Shown: positions 11,523-22,343 of the stretch, in pieces | Layout of the letters: the number at the start of each line of letters is the position of its first letter | Numbering within the stretch: the first letter of the stretch is position 1 | Assembly: GCA_020310875.1 (NCBI GenBank) | Contig: CM035430.1 | Coordinates: 102,426,431-102,490,430, forward strand | Reading direction: 5' to 3' | Source: Ceratopteris richardii | Taxonomy: Eukaryota; Streptophyta; Polypodiopsida; Polypodiales; Pteridaceae | Length of the DNA stretch: 64,000 nucleotides | Notes under the pieces: generated by a model | What the model was told of the DNA's origin: nothing | Seen by the model: only the letters and a program-made list of their open reading frames with translations | Database searches by the model: none | Translations under genes and position numbers: made by a program

Positions 11523-12569
11523 CTATTTGTCCCAATCAGAGCATTTGTTATTCACCAATTTAGTCAGCACATTGCATAAGATCTTATTTGTGCTCTTGGC
11601 CTGCCCATTAGCTTGTGGATGATAGGGAGCATACTTCTTATGTATCACCAAGAATTCTTGGAGAAGGTTTTCTATGACTTCATTCAAGAAGTGTGTGCCT
11701 CTATCACTCACCAACTCTATTGGCAATCCGTACCTCGTGAACACATTTTCAAATAAGAACTTTGCTATTGTTTGAGCATCATTTTTTGTAGTGGCTTTCA
11801 CTTCTACCCACTTGGTTAGATAGTCTGTGGCCACGATGATATACTCAGCATGTGAACCCTTAGCTGGGGGATTAATAGGACCCACAAAGTCTATTCCCCA
11901 CTTAGAGAATGCACGTCCACCCATCATAGGCTTCAAAGGCATCTCATCCTTGCGTATGGGATACTGGGTTTGCTGACAAACCTCACACCTCTTCACATAG
12001 GTATGTGCATCCATGTGAAGGGTGGGCCGCCAAAATCCTGCAAATAGAATTGCCTTGATCACCCTATCTGGACCGAAGTGTCCTCCTGCTACACCTTGGT
12101 GAGAAATCTCTAATATCTTGAGGTATTCGCTCTCATGAACACACAGTCTTAGGTAACCATCTTTACCACGTTTGTATAAATTATCACCAATGATTGTGTA
12201 ATCCAAGGCTTCTTGTTCCAAACTTCTTTGTCTGGCCAAAGTCATATCTTGAGGGAATGTTTTCGTCCTCAAGAAGGCTACTAATGGTTCACTCCAATCT
12301 GACACTAAAGACACTCGATAAAGAGTGGCATGTTCCACTGGTGGTTTAGTGCAGCAGATTGGGCATTCTTTGCACATTCTATGGACATCAACTTCCATGG
12401 TTGGCCAATGCACTCCTAGTCTCCTCAGGGACTTTAGGGTTCGTTGTTTTGAGTAGTGTTGCTCTAATGCACCTACATGTGCTAATTGCAACCACTTAGC
12501 GTACTCGTCCTCTTCCACACAACATGCCAATACTCCTTGCTCGGTATATTTGTACATACTTCCTGCCAA
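11523..12569 (-). pseudogene. GyA pol: two H2C2 zinc fingers and integrase core
   Basis: This open stretch of 348 codons carries two successive H2C2 zinc fingers (HVGALEQH...CPIC, then HQGVAGGH...CEVC). The integrase core follows with WGIDFVGP, SDRGTHF and GQAKSTN. The catalytic Glu of the D-D-35-E triad (GQAEST in GyB and GyC) is Lys here, so the enzyme would be dead even without the breaks. A TAG at 11523-11525 ends the frame after SDWDK. Confidence 0.88.
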
Positions 12570-14392
12570 GATATGATACTTTTGACCGGTACAACTTCCA
12601 AATTAAACAAGTAAGCATCAGGTAGGTCATCTGACACTCCTTGTGGGGCCTCTCTAGATGTGAGTCTAGAGAGATGGTCTGCCCTCAAATGAGTCCTGCC
12701 TTTCCTCACTACTACCTCAAAGTCATATTCCATTAGTAAGAGAAACCATCTTACTAATCTGCCTGTATTACATGGCTTGTTTACCAGGTACAGTAGAGCT
12801 TGGTGATCAGTAAAAAATTTGAACTTATTTGCAAGAAAATAGTGTCTAAACTTTTTAACCGCATATACCATGCCTAATCCTTCTTGTTCGGAGGTGGTAT
12901 AGTTCCGTTCAGCTGCATTTAACTGTCTACTAGCATAGGCAATTGGAAGATCCATATTACCTTCGCCCATAGGTTGTGCGAGTACACACCCAATAGCATA
13001 ATTGGATGCATCTACATGAACATGAAAAGGCTTATTCCAATCTGGTGTGGTCAAGATTGGTGCTAAACATAATCGCCGCTTAAGCTCATTGAAGGAATTC
13101 TCACATTCATCAGTCCACTCAAAGTTAGTCAGAAGTCCGTACATGGGCTTTGCAATGACAGCATACATGTGAATGAATTAGTGATAGTAACCACAATGCC
13201 CCATGAAAGCCTGTACTTCCTTGACATTCGTTGGCCTAGGTAGTTCTGCGATGGCTCTCACTTTCTCTTCGTCAGTGGATATGCCGTTCTTAGACACACT
13301 GTGTCCTAGAATTTTGCCTTGCCTGACCATGAAAACACACTTTTTTGGGTTCAGGCAGACTTGATATTCTCTGCATTTATCAAAGATTTGTCTGAGTTCA
13401 GGTATATGGGTCTGTCTAATGTTGGAATGAGCGCAAAGATCATCAACATAGACTTCCAAATTCTTTTTCAAGAACTCTTTAAACACGTGACACATTAATC
13501 TTTGAAAGGTAGCAGATGCATTGGTAAGCGCGAATGGCATTACGCGAAAGGCAAATATGCCCCACTCTATGGCAAAAGCCGTCTTATGCTGATCTTCTGG
13601 TGCAATGGCTACCTGATTGTAGCTAGAGAATCCATCTAGGAAGCTGTACACTTCCTTGCCTGCTACCCTTTCTAATAGATGCTCAGTAATAGGAAGTGGA
13701 TAACTGTCTCTAATCGTGGCAGCATTAACTTTTTTAAGGTTAATACACACACGCAATTTTCCATTCTTCTTGGGCACAACCACAATGGGGGATACCCATT
13801 CAGTGTGCTCAATCTCATAGATAAACCCAGCTTCTACCAATCTATCTATCTCCTCCTTGATCTTAGCAGCGTAGTTATCATTGTATGTATAGGGCTTCTG
13901 CTTAGATGGTCTGGCATCTGAGGTCATGGGAATCGTGTGTGCGCATATGTCTGGGTCGACACCTTTCAGGTCCTTGTAGCTCCAAGCGAATACATCTCTA
14001 TACTCTCTTAGCAAAGCTACCAACTCTTGCTCTTCTTCTTCCGTGAGGTCATGCCCTATGTAGGTGCATCTTTCTTCTCCCTCTTCTATGGCCACAACTA
14101 TTTTCTTGGTGGTTTCCTTGCTATCATAGGCCTCTCCTGCTTGTGCCTCACGTTTAGGCATTCTTATCATGACTCTCCTATCGTCTATCTCATATTTTTT
14201 AAAGTTTTCAGGGACCTCAAACAAGGATTCTTCTGCCTCCGGAGTGATTTCCTTCTTCTTTCTTTTCTTTCCTCCACTCTTAGTGGCTACTTGTGTGGCT
14301 AACCTCACATCATTCGTGATTTCTCCGTGTCTCTGGGGGTAAGCTTCAACTTCATAGAAGTATTCTTCATCTGATGCAAAAGGTGGGTCCAT
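12482..14392 (-). pseudogene. GyA pol: reverse transcriptase and RNase H
   Basis: RT (13178-14392) shows SPIVVVPKKNGKLRVCIN, the substrate-side motif MPFALTNASATFQRL (Gly and Pro of the family changed to Ala and Ser) and YVDDLCAHS. A TAA at 13178-13180 ends it just before FIHMYAVIAKPM. RNase H (12482-13168) has VHVDASNYAIG, SEQEGLGMVYAVKKF and FTDHQALLYLVNK. A deletion and frameshift near 12560-12600 removes the link between RNase H and the first zinc finger that is present in GyB. Confidence 0.9.
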
Positions 14393-14403
14393 AATGATTG
14401 ACT

Positions 14404-15852
14404 CTAAGTCGGAGTCACTTGCATCCTCAAATGATCAGGGCTAGGTTCGCATTCTTCTAAAACTGCATCTCCCATGATTGGCTCTATTGAGAAGACTGAA
14501 ATGTCATAGCCATCCTCATCACAGTAGGGTGTCCACTGCTCTTCATTGATGGCTACATCCATTGTTGCTAAAATTTCTGCCCAGCCGTGAGGCTCAAACT
14601 CTTCGTCAGGAAAAACTACAGGTGCATAGGCTGGGTCTTGAATTGATCTATGGGTTTCTTTTGCACCTACCTCTATGGCTTTCTCTCTCTTCTCTTCTTC
14701 TACTGCTACCTTACACATCCATAAGTGAGTGTCTTCATGCATCCATGAGGATCCGGATCCTATGGAATGCACAGACTCAGTCTCATCTTTGGCTCTATGG
14801 ATGGGATTCCATTGAATAGGCGGTACGTCTCTATGAGAGTAATCCTTGAGATTGACTTTGGTTGTAACACCTAGATGTTGCAAATACAAGGAATTGGTTC
14901 CCCAATCCTGTACCACTTGCAATTGCCGCATAAATGGCCTTCCCAAAATCATCTCGTAGGCTTGGTTTTTGCTAAAGTTGCATATAGCAAAAGTGTGCTC
15001 GAACTCAACACCACATGTAGTGAGAGTTATGCCTTCTAGCAATCCCAAGGGCCTCTCAATATGGCCATCGGCCATCTGCAATTTCATTCTCGTCGGTCAG
15101 AGTGCTGGCTTGCCCCAACGCTTCCATAGGGAAGTTGTAGCAATTGCAACTCCTGCACCTGAGTCCAAAATTGCCTTGGTTGTGTATCCGTGATGGGTAA
15201 CTGGGAGATAGGTATTTCCTTCTTCTCCTTCACTCATGTCTCCTATCTTATCCAATGGTATTTCAGGCACTGTTCTATGAGATCCCACCTGGGAATGCGA
15301 TTTCGCTATGTCTGGCACTTGTTTGGCTACGTGTTTCCACACTTCTCGCTTAACTTTGAGTAGCTCTTCTAAAGTGAGATTGCACTGCACTTTAGTGTTC
15401 TTTACTACCTCTGTATTCCTAGGTATGATTGAATCTTCATTTCTTATCATGACTGTGGGTGCTCTCAGGCAAGTAGACTTGGTTTCCCATGGGCCTGTGA
15501 AATGTGGTAACTCTTGCAAGGAATTAGACTCAAAGTCTAACCTCTCATGAGAGTGGGCACTTTCCTGTTCTTCATAAATAGAAGGGATGTCCTGTGGGAA
15601 CTGATCATGTGCGTCATCCACAAGTTCAATGGGAGGAGGGACTTCACTCTCCTTTGCCCACTTCTCTTCTTGAATCTCTCTCAGAAACTCTGGTGAATAC
15701 CTATTCATAGAAGAAGAGGTGTCTGGTTCAGTGGAGTTAGGCACATAAGCTCCCTGGGGAGGAATGCTTATTCTATCACTTTCCCTCTCCTTAGCCTGGG
15801 AGGTGGCTCCTTTTCCAGACTTTGCAAGTAACCTCTCCAATCCATCCAATAG
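14404..15852 (-). pseudogene. GyA pol N-terminal part: first retropepsin and linker
   Basis: The frame continues from gag without a stop. The retropepsin has AILDSGAGVAIATTSLWKRW and, further on, the flap-side motif MILGRPFM. A TGA at 15097-15099 lies after GKPAL, and a 2 bp deletion near 14434 shifts the frame inside the acidic linker before RT. The upstream end joins gag across the GyB insertion (15858-32810). Confidence 0.88.
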
Positions 15853-15857
15853 ACCAT
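15853..15857. repeat. Target site duplication of GyB, left copy (ACCAT)
   Basis: ACCAT precedes the GyB LTR here and follows its other LTR at 32811-32815. Confidence 0.93.
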
Positions 15858-16543
15858 TGTAGCTCAGTGATGAGTAGCACCTCCTTTAATGTCAATCCGG
15901 GAAGACGTGAGGATGGTATGAAGACCTCGAGCAAGTGGCGGCACAAGTGCATGAGTGAGAAGCACACAAGCATGCACACACATACACACACACGCGCACA
16001 CACGGCAAGACAAAGAGAGAGAATCAATGGAGTTCTTTAGATTACTTTCAACAGCTCTTACAAGTTCGTTTCAATTACAATCTAACCCCAAAAATGAGCT
16101 CTCTAGCTCTTTTTATAGTTTTTGGCTAAGTTTTGGCCCTGTCCAGACCTAGTGTCCGGCCTAGTTAAAAATTAGGTTCCAGGGCTTATTTGAGGGCTCA
16201 AACGATATCTAAAAAATACGAAATTTGGCAGGTAGATACTTCTAATGCTCCTCAAGCTCAAGGACTCCTTGGCTTGCACAAAGTGGAGCTACAAAAAGAT
16301 GAAATGATATTTACAATGGTGCTTAGTGATAATAATCACTTTTAATGGGTGTAGAGGTTTTGAAAGATTAAGGTTGCCTTAGTGCTAAATCTACGTGAAT
16401 GTTCATAAGTGCTTCTTCTTGAAAAATTGTTGGCCTACTTGCCGGGTCTTCGTTGACTTCCTTGTCTGCTTGGGCCTTCTCTTCTCTCGGACTCTCTTCT
16501 TGTGCTTCCTTGTCTTGTCAATCCTTCAGCTCCAGCTCCAACA
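15858..16543 (-). repeat. GyB 3' LTR (686 bp)
   Basis: On the minus strand it starts TGTTGGAGCTGG and ends CTGAGCTACA. Against 32125-32810 the only difference seen is G/A at about 16284. A TATAAAAAG box on the minus strand lies at 16109-16117. The first 109 bp of U3 are coding (end of the aORF, stop at 16435). Confidence 0.95.
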
Positions 16544-19500
16544 CCCCCCCCTCTCTCGTGTCTGTCGTCCCTGACAGACCCTTGTTGAGAGGGTTTCTGG
16601 ATATAGTACTCGACAACGTCCTGCGCTAAATGGTGTTCAGCAATTCGCAACCCCTTGGCCAAGTCTGTCAGAAGAGCATCCCAGTCTACCGGCCCAGGAA
16701 CCTCTGGATGTGGCATACGTAGCTTTTCGGAGTGGAGAGCTTGTTCCACTGCAAACAACTGCAAGAGATGGGATGGTCTGGGAATGAATATCTCGGAATG
16801 ATATTCCCAGAATCCCGTGACAAACATCTCTTCAAACGTTTGTTTGAAGCAGGCCGGTAGATATTTGATGCGAGCGTGCCATGCATACACAACATTGATC
16901 GATGGAGTTGTGCTCATGTCGTATACAAGATCCTGGTTCCCTTCATTAAATCCTAGTGCTGAGAGATGCGGTTCCTTGACATTTTTGAAGGTCCTGAAGG
17001 TGACCAGCATAAGTTCGAAAATTTTCTGGCACATCTGAGTCATGATATCAGGAACATTCTTGAAACGGACCCCCCAATGCCGGATCGTTGAAATCATATA
17101 GCCAATTGTGGGTGCACCTTTAGGGGGTGCAAAGTACACGTAATTTAGCCACTTCTCGCATCCTTTAATCGTCAGCACGGTATGTGTGTACTCCGGCCAG
17201 GATCTCCTTCGAAACACAGGGCAATAACATGGATTGTATTTGATGTACAATGGCATGTTGTTCCATGTTCTTACCATTTCCGGATAGGTTTCGAGCAGTC
17301 GAATTCTCCATGTTGGTTGGCGGATATGTCCTTGCTTGGCACTCTCTGGGATGTCATCGGGTGCAAATTGGGTGGCAGAGGTGGGTTCCCTTGAGGTGTG
17401 GCGCTTGATCTCCGCATTATAATCCGCCATTAGCACGCAAAAAGGTACATACAGATCATCCGATGGGCCGATCCACCTATGGTGTGAAAGATTCTGAAAA
17501 TAATCAGATTTTATGACCACCTCCTCCAATTTTGACATCAAGGCGATTTGGACTGCCACCCTGTCGTCATGTGTCGTGGCTACTTTCTCTAACTTCTGCA
17601 TCCATTCCGGTGCCTCGATCTCAATTGTGTCCATGCCCTGTTCTGTGCGCTTACCGCCTGGTGTTGGCATCGGGACATATGGATCCTCAAATGTTTCTTC
17701 TACCTCAATTGGCACCAGGTCGTCAGGCTCGGGGTCTACCAGAGGGGAGGGCTGACGCTCATACTGCATAACCTTGCTGCGTAATTCCTCAAGTTCGGCG
17801 CGGAGTTTAATGACCTCTTCAGCTGTTTCTTCTGCGGTTATGCTCGGGCTGGGTTCTGTCTGTCGAGTGGCCAACTGTCTTCGTAACTCATCTCTTTCTT
17901 TCTCTAAAGCGGCATGGGCCTCCATTAAGTCTGCATGAGTTTCTAACACCACCTGCATATTCTCAGAGGGTATCGCCTTGAATCGTTCTGGGTCAATCTC
18001 CTGTGGGGAACCCTCCATGGCCGCTTCCAGGTTTTCTTCGTTCTGTTTCTGTAATCTCTTATTCTCTTCTAACGCGGTCGACATATGCTTGCGGAGGAGG
18101 CCCAAGTTCCGTCGAAGTTTCAGGTTTTCCGTGATCTGCGAATGGAGCAGCTCGTCCATATGTCGTCGTTCTTCATCATCTGCTTGAGGTGGGTTGGCTT
18201 CTAATTGTGCGTATTGCTCCTGTAATGTCGCGTGCTGCTGTACTAATTGCTGCTTCTGCTCTTCAAGATCCCTACATCTTGCTTGGAGATCCTCGTGGCG
18301 TTGGAAGAGCCTTGTATGTTGGTCGTCCAAGTGTTGGTAATGTTGCTGGAGTTGGGCCATGCATTGATGCATATTATTAAATAAGTTACCGAGAGGAATA
18401 GTATTGAATGCAGAGGGGTAGGGAAAGGGAAAGGGTGTTGTGAATGCAGTACTGGGGACGGGTGAGGGGGGCGGTGGGGGAATGGGAGATTGTGGGTAAA
18501 TGGGGGATGGGAGAGGTGTAGAGGTGGGTGATACCTCCATGAAAGTGGGGTTCGTGGTGGGAGTGACTGTGAATATGGGGATTGTGGTAGCGGTGAGGGT
18601 TGTGAATGTGTATAGAGGTGTGTGTAATTGTGAACTTCTAGGAAGTGTGCTCGGGGTGGTGAGGTGTATCGTGGCTGTAGTTAATCTCGTGTTTTCAGTG
18701 GAAGTAGAGTGCGTGGGTGGACTGATGGTTTGTGCGTTGGTGTGTGTAGTGGTTTCAGAGGTGGTGACAGTGGAGGTTACAGTGGTAGAGGGAGGTGAGT
18801 GAGGTCGATGTGGGGGAGAAGGTGGTAAGGGAGGTGATGGGGGTGCACTCGATGTGTGGGCTTCCTCGGTGTCGTGAACTGTGTGTGCCGTGCCAGTGGT
18901 TGTGGGTGTGCCTTGTGGTCCTGATCCTAATACATTCATTTGTTTTCCCGTGCGTGGGGGGCGTCTTCCATATCTTCTCTCTGTTCTTCGTGAGTGCACT
19001 AGTGCGGTATGCACCGTTTCTGGTACTCCTAAAGCATCTGATATCATTTCCAAGGTGGCACGGTACTGTTCGTCCACACCTTCCTCCTCCAGAATTTGGT
19101 TCATGAGAGCTTTACCCGCAGCTAATGAGAGCCTGTGTTGCTCTTGAACTCGGTTCATTGTATCATAAAGCTTCTTTAATGCGCTAGTGTAGGCGGGGGC
19201 ACCTTCCAGTACTTGTAGGGCTTCTGGATCATACTCTTGTTCTTCTGCTTCTGAGTGTCTGCCCTGTGTCTCCCCATGAGCTTCTTCTTCAGTGTCCACG
19301 TTGACTACGTCTGGTTGGCTGGGCTGTGCTTGGTCTGGGGCAGTTTGCTGTCCACTGGCTTGCTCTTCTTCAACTTCTGCATTTACAGCTTCTATGATTC
19401 TTGCAACTTCTTCGTCAGTTAAGTCCTCTAGGGTGAACCCATGCGGGAACTCCAGGTCAGTCGGTACTGGTGGAAATACGAGATTGGGGCCATCTGTGCT

Positions 19501-20580
19501 GTGCCTGGGTAGCCTGATAGTAAACGGTTGCACTCATCGGGGGAGTCTTGGGGTTGTCTCAGGCGTCAGGGTTGCATCGCGAGCTTGTGCACAAGGCATC
19601 TGGACGGTGCCTCGCATCTTCTTTGGGGGAGGCCCTACGGCAGACAATCGTCGTTGAAATTCCTGTGCTCTGGACCAGATCAGAGCCCTTTGCACCAGTA
19701 CATCATAGGCGAGACATCTGTATACAATTCTTGTGAGTGCACAGCAACCATACAATACAGATCTTTGCTTCTTATACCATCTCTGATGAGCCATATGAAT
19801 CTGGTCGATAATCCAGTGGGGCATATTGATGGTCAACTCAAAAGCATCCGCCAGGTAGAGGCTAAACCAAATCTTTTTGGGAGGCATTGTGAATCTATCC
19901 TGCGCGGGGAAGGCGAAATGTTGCATGACCATACGTAAGTGGATGGCGATCGTGGGTGTCATTGCAACCATGTCCTTCAGCTTTGTCAGATTCCTGTTCT
20001 TCATGTTGTCTGGAACCATTGTCTCTTTCTCTGTTGGAATGTGCATTCCCTGCATGTCGAGTGCTTCTCTTACCAGATTGATAGTTAAGCGGAAACGCTT
20101 CAGCTCGTTGCCCCTTGTGAGTGATGGGAGCACAAAGGAGCTGTATCCTTTCTTGTCTTTGCTGGGGGTGAGGGTACTAATTAGATATGAGCATCTGAGG
20201 AAATCTGGCTTTGGTAGTTGGGACTTGAAGTAGTCATAAAGCCCTGCCTTCTTCCAGATCGGCTTAAGTCCTTCGTTATTTTGTAGCCTTTCAAATTCCC
20301 TGGTAAAGAAATGGTATCGGCCCCATCGTCCATTGAATTCGACTTCGGATTCCCACATATACGTGCCTTCACCCAGGGGGCGAGCAACATCACTGAACCA
20401 ATGTGAGGCTTTGCCCACCGGCATTGTGTGTCCCTGCGGGGGATTCTGAATTGGTATTGCGTGCAATGCCCGTAATGCCGCTGGTCTTTCCTTTAACTCC
20501 TCCTCGACTGGAAGACTTTCGATATCCACCACTTGTGGGCTGGAGCCGGCCTGGGAGCTAGTTCCTACTGTATCAGCCAT
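16435..20580 (-). pseudogene. GyB aORF: about 1400-codon downstream ORF of unknown function, one in-frame TGA
   Basis: I place the start at the ATG 20578-20580 (MADTVGTSSQ) because all three copies share it; the frame is open 21 codons further up. One TGA (19534-19536) separates two halves in the same frame, where GyC has an Arg codon, so CGA to TGA is likely. Half one is a globular domain with ASHWF, GTYMWESE, YHFFTREFERLQN, LPKPDFL and IWFSLYLAD. Half two is acidic and Pro/Thr-rich, then coiled-coil-like with many Gln and Leu, then a conserved domain (YVPFCVLMADYNAEIKRHT, YIKYNPCYCPVFRRRSW, GYMISTIRHW, ARIKYLPACFKQTFEEMF). The last 36 codons lie in U3 and are Arg/Ser-rich. I do not recognise the protein. 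The N-terminal half may be distantly related to the Pfam 'putative plant transposon protein' domain. No signal peptide or membrane span is seen, so it does not look like an envelope protein. Confidence 0.82.
16544..16557 (-). other. GyB polypurine tract, inside the aORF
   Basis: On the minus strand, GAGAGAGGGGGGGG abuts U3. It is also coding: it reads as Glu-Arg-Gly-Gly-Gly in the aORF. Confidence 0.88.
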
Positions 20581-20783
20581 TTTACTTCTTGCTGTCTGTC
20601 TCTGTGAGAATATACAAACAGGTGTTAATATTGTACAGGACAAGTGAGGACCGTTGTTCCCATCACAATATTAACATAAGGGTCGGGAGCGAATAATGGG
20701 TTAGTAAGTGTTCGGTGCACGTGTGTGTGGTTAATGCTTGGGTAATCCTAGGAGACTAATGAAGTTAGCAAGTGGGGATGAAT
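20581..20783 (-). other. GyB gap between pol and aORF
   Basis: Noncoding. It holds the conserved block at 20659-20681 (minus strand: ATGTTAATATTGTGATGGG) also found in GyA and GyC, and TATATTCTCACAG (ending at 20602), which has the form of a splice acceptor 22 nt before the aORF ATG. Confidence 0.5.
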
Positions 20784-22343
20784 TTACAAATTGGGGTCGG
20801 GGGGTTTATTACAGGTCTTAGGCTGCCAAATGCAGTGGATGGGCTTTGCTTTCGGTTTCGTAGAGACTCTAGAGAGCTTTCTCGGTGTCGCGGTTTGGGA
20901 ATGAGGCTTTTTAGGGACCCATTTACAATTGATTACATGCACGCTCTTGGGTCTTGGTGTGTTCTTGAGCGTTGAGAACGAGTGAATACGGGCAGTATGC
21001 GTAGCTGCGTTATGCTGTTTAGGTTGTGGCCTCGGCGTAGCTACTTGTGCCCTCAAGCAAGCCTTAGGCACCCAAATTTGTCTTGATTGTGGGCTTGCCT
21101 TCATCGACTTCTTGGGCACCCAAATAGATTTCACATTAGCAGGAGAATTTCTGCAAGACTTCTTATGAATGTCATGTTGTGGGTTATTAATAAGAAACTT
21201 CGCCCGTGTCATTGACGGTGGTGCAACCGGTTGTTCGCCTTTCCGCACCCACACATGGTTTATTTTCTGGCACATTTTGTTGAGCAGGTACTTTTGATCT
21301 CGGACATAGGTAGTACTCTGCTTCTTCTGCCTTTGATCCACCTTGGGTTGCTGCCTCCTTCTGGCCTTTGGATAAGAAGGGAGTTCCGTTGCATTCCTGA
21401 CTCCTTTTTGGCGAATATCATTCCTCTGCAACACATAGTTTTGGACAAGAACAGCATGGTCATCTTCATGTGTACCCCTGGAAGGACCAGGAGTCTGTGC
21501 CTTTCCTAGTTCCTTGAGTGCTCCATTGTCTAATTCTACTGTAACTCGACTATGATTGATCCAAACCTGGAGAAGTCCACTTCTTAGGTTTAAATTGACT
21601 GCTTGGTCATAGATCCAATCTTGACCCAGGACAAGAGGTTCAGTGAGATCCTCATCCTGACACACCAGTACTTTAACTGTCATTGCCTCATCATGAATGT
21701 AGAGGGGAAGTTCCACCTCGCCCATGCAAGGGGTTTCCACGCCTCCCAATCCTATGAGATATGCTTCCACAGGATTGACAGTTAACTGCAACTCTTGACA
21801 GTAAGACACTCTAACAGCACTAGTGGCTGCTCCTGAGTCAATCAAGGCTCTTACGGTTCTTGCACTCTTTCCTCGTCCCATATCTATGGTTATGAAAGGA
21901 CGTCTATCGATTATTCTATGCGAGCTTGTTCCTGCAACTTCACACATGGCCATGGGACATCCTTGATCTGCATAGTCATTTGCTCTAGTCTGATCTCTAC
22001 CTTGCCTTCTTAGCTTCATCCTTCTGATGCGTTCTAAAGCTTCTGCTTGAGCCTCTTCTCGAATGCGCTTTTCTTCCTCTTTGCGTTTCTTAGCAGTATT
22101 GAGTCGGCTGAGCATTTCCTCCGTGAGGGGTTCCTGATACAACTTGACTCTACAACCGCTAATATAGTTAGGGAGAACATCACCCTCTAATGTGGCTAAT
22201 TGTACTGCACCACTCGTGGAGATCCTATTGATGATCATTGGTCCGTAGCCTCTCTTTTCTAGCTTCCTTGCGTGTTGTTTCAGTGTATAAACTAAAACTA
22301 GATCTCCTGCTTTCAAACCCTTATCCTTTACGTGGGCATCAAA
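20784..22343 (-). CDS. GyB pol 3' part: integrase C-terminus, second retropepsin, basic tail
   Basis: This continues the pol frame directly after the TAA at 22344-22346; the first ATG is at 22314-22316. Counting from that ATG (510 residues): residues 1-60 are the integrase C-terminal GPY/F-like domain (KLEKRGYGPMIINRIS); 75-105 are a Lys/Glu/Arg-rich helix; 140-245 are a second retropepsin with ALIDSGAATS (catalytic Asp160, codon 21837-21839), GLGGVETPCMGEVELPLYI and the closing motif LVLGQDWIYD (229-237). The rest is a basic tail with four W-[VQ]-P-K repeats. A retropepsin after integrase is not part of the usual Ty3/gypsy plan. The same domain is intact in GyC and recognisable in GyA, so it was inherited by the family. 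Confidence 0.88.
   Translation of the reverse strand, partial: FDAHVKDKGLKAGDLVLVYTLKQHARKLEKRGYGPMIINRISTSGAVQLATLEGDVLPNYISGCRVKLYQEPLTEEMLSRLNTAKKRKEEEKRIREEAQAEALERIRRMKLRRQGRDQTRANDYADQGCPMAMCEVAGTSSHRIIDRRPFITIDMGRGKSARTVRALIDSGAATSAVRVSYCQELQLTVNPVEAYLIGLGGVETPCMGEVELPLYIHDEAMTVKVLVCQDEDLTEPLVLGQDWIYDQAVNLNLRSGLLQVWINHSRVTVELDNGALKELGKAQTPGPSRGTHEDDHAVLVQNYVLQRNDIRQKGVRNATELPSYPKARRRQQPKVDQRQKKQSTTYVRDQKYLLNKMCQKINHVWVRKGEQPVAPPSMTRAKFLINNPQHDIHKKSCRNSPANVKSIWVPKKSMKASPQSRQIWVPKACLRAQVATPRPQPKQHNAATHTARIHSFSTLKNTPRPKSVHVINCKWVPKKPHSQTATPRKLSRVSTKPKAKPIHCIWQPKTCNKPPDPNL

Noticed and set aside
15960-16010. CA/TG microsatellites in the gypsy LTRs as independent features
   Set aside because: They are at the same place in every LTR and are part of it.
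16435-20580. Envelope-like protein
   Set aside because: The position after pol fits, but no signal peptide, cleavage site or membrane span could be seen.
20784-22343. Chromodomain at the integrase C-terminus
   Set aside because: The region after the GPY/F-like domain is a charged helix and a second retropepsin; no chromodomain aromatic pattern was seen.
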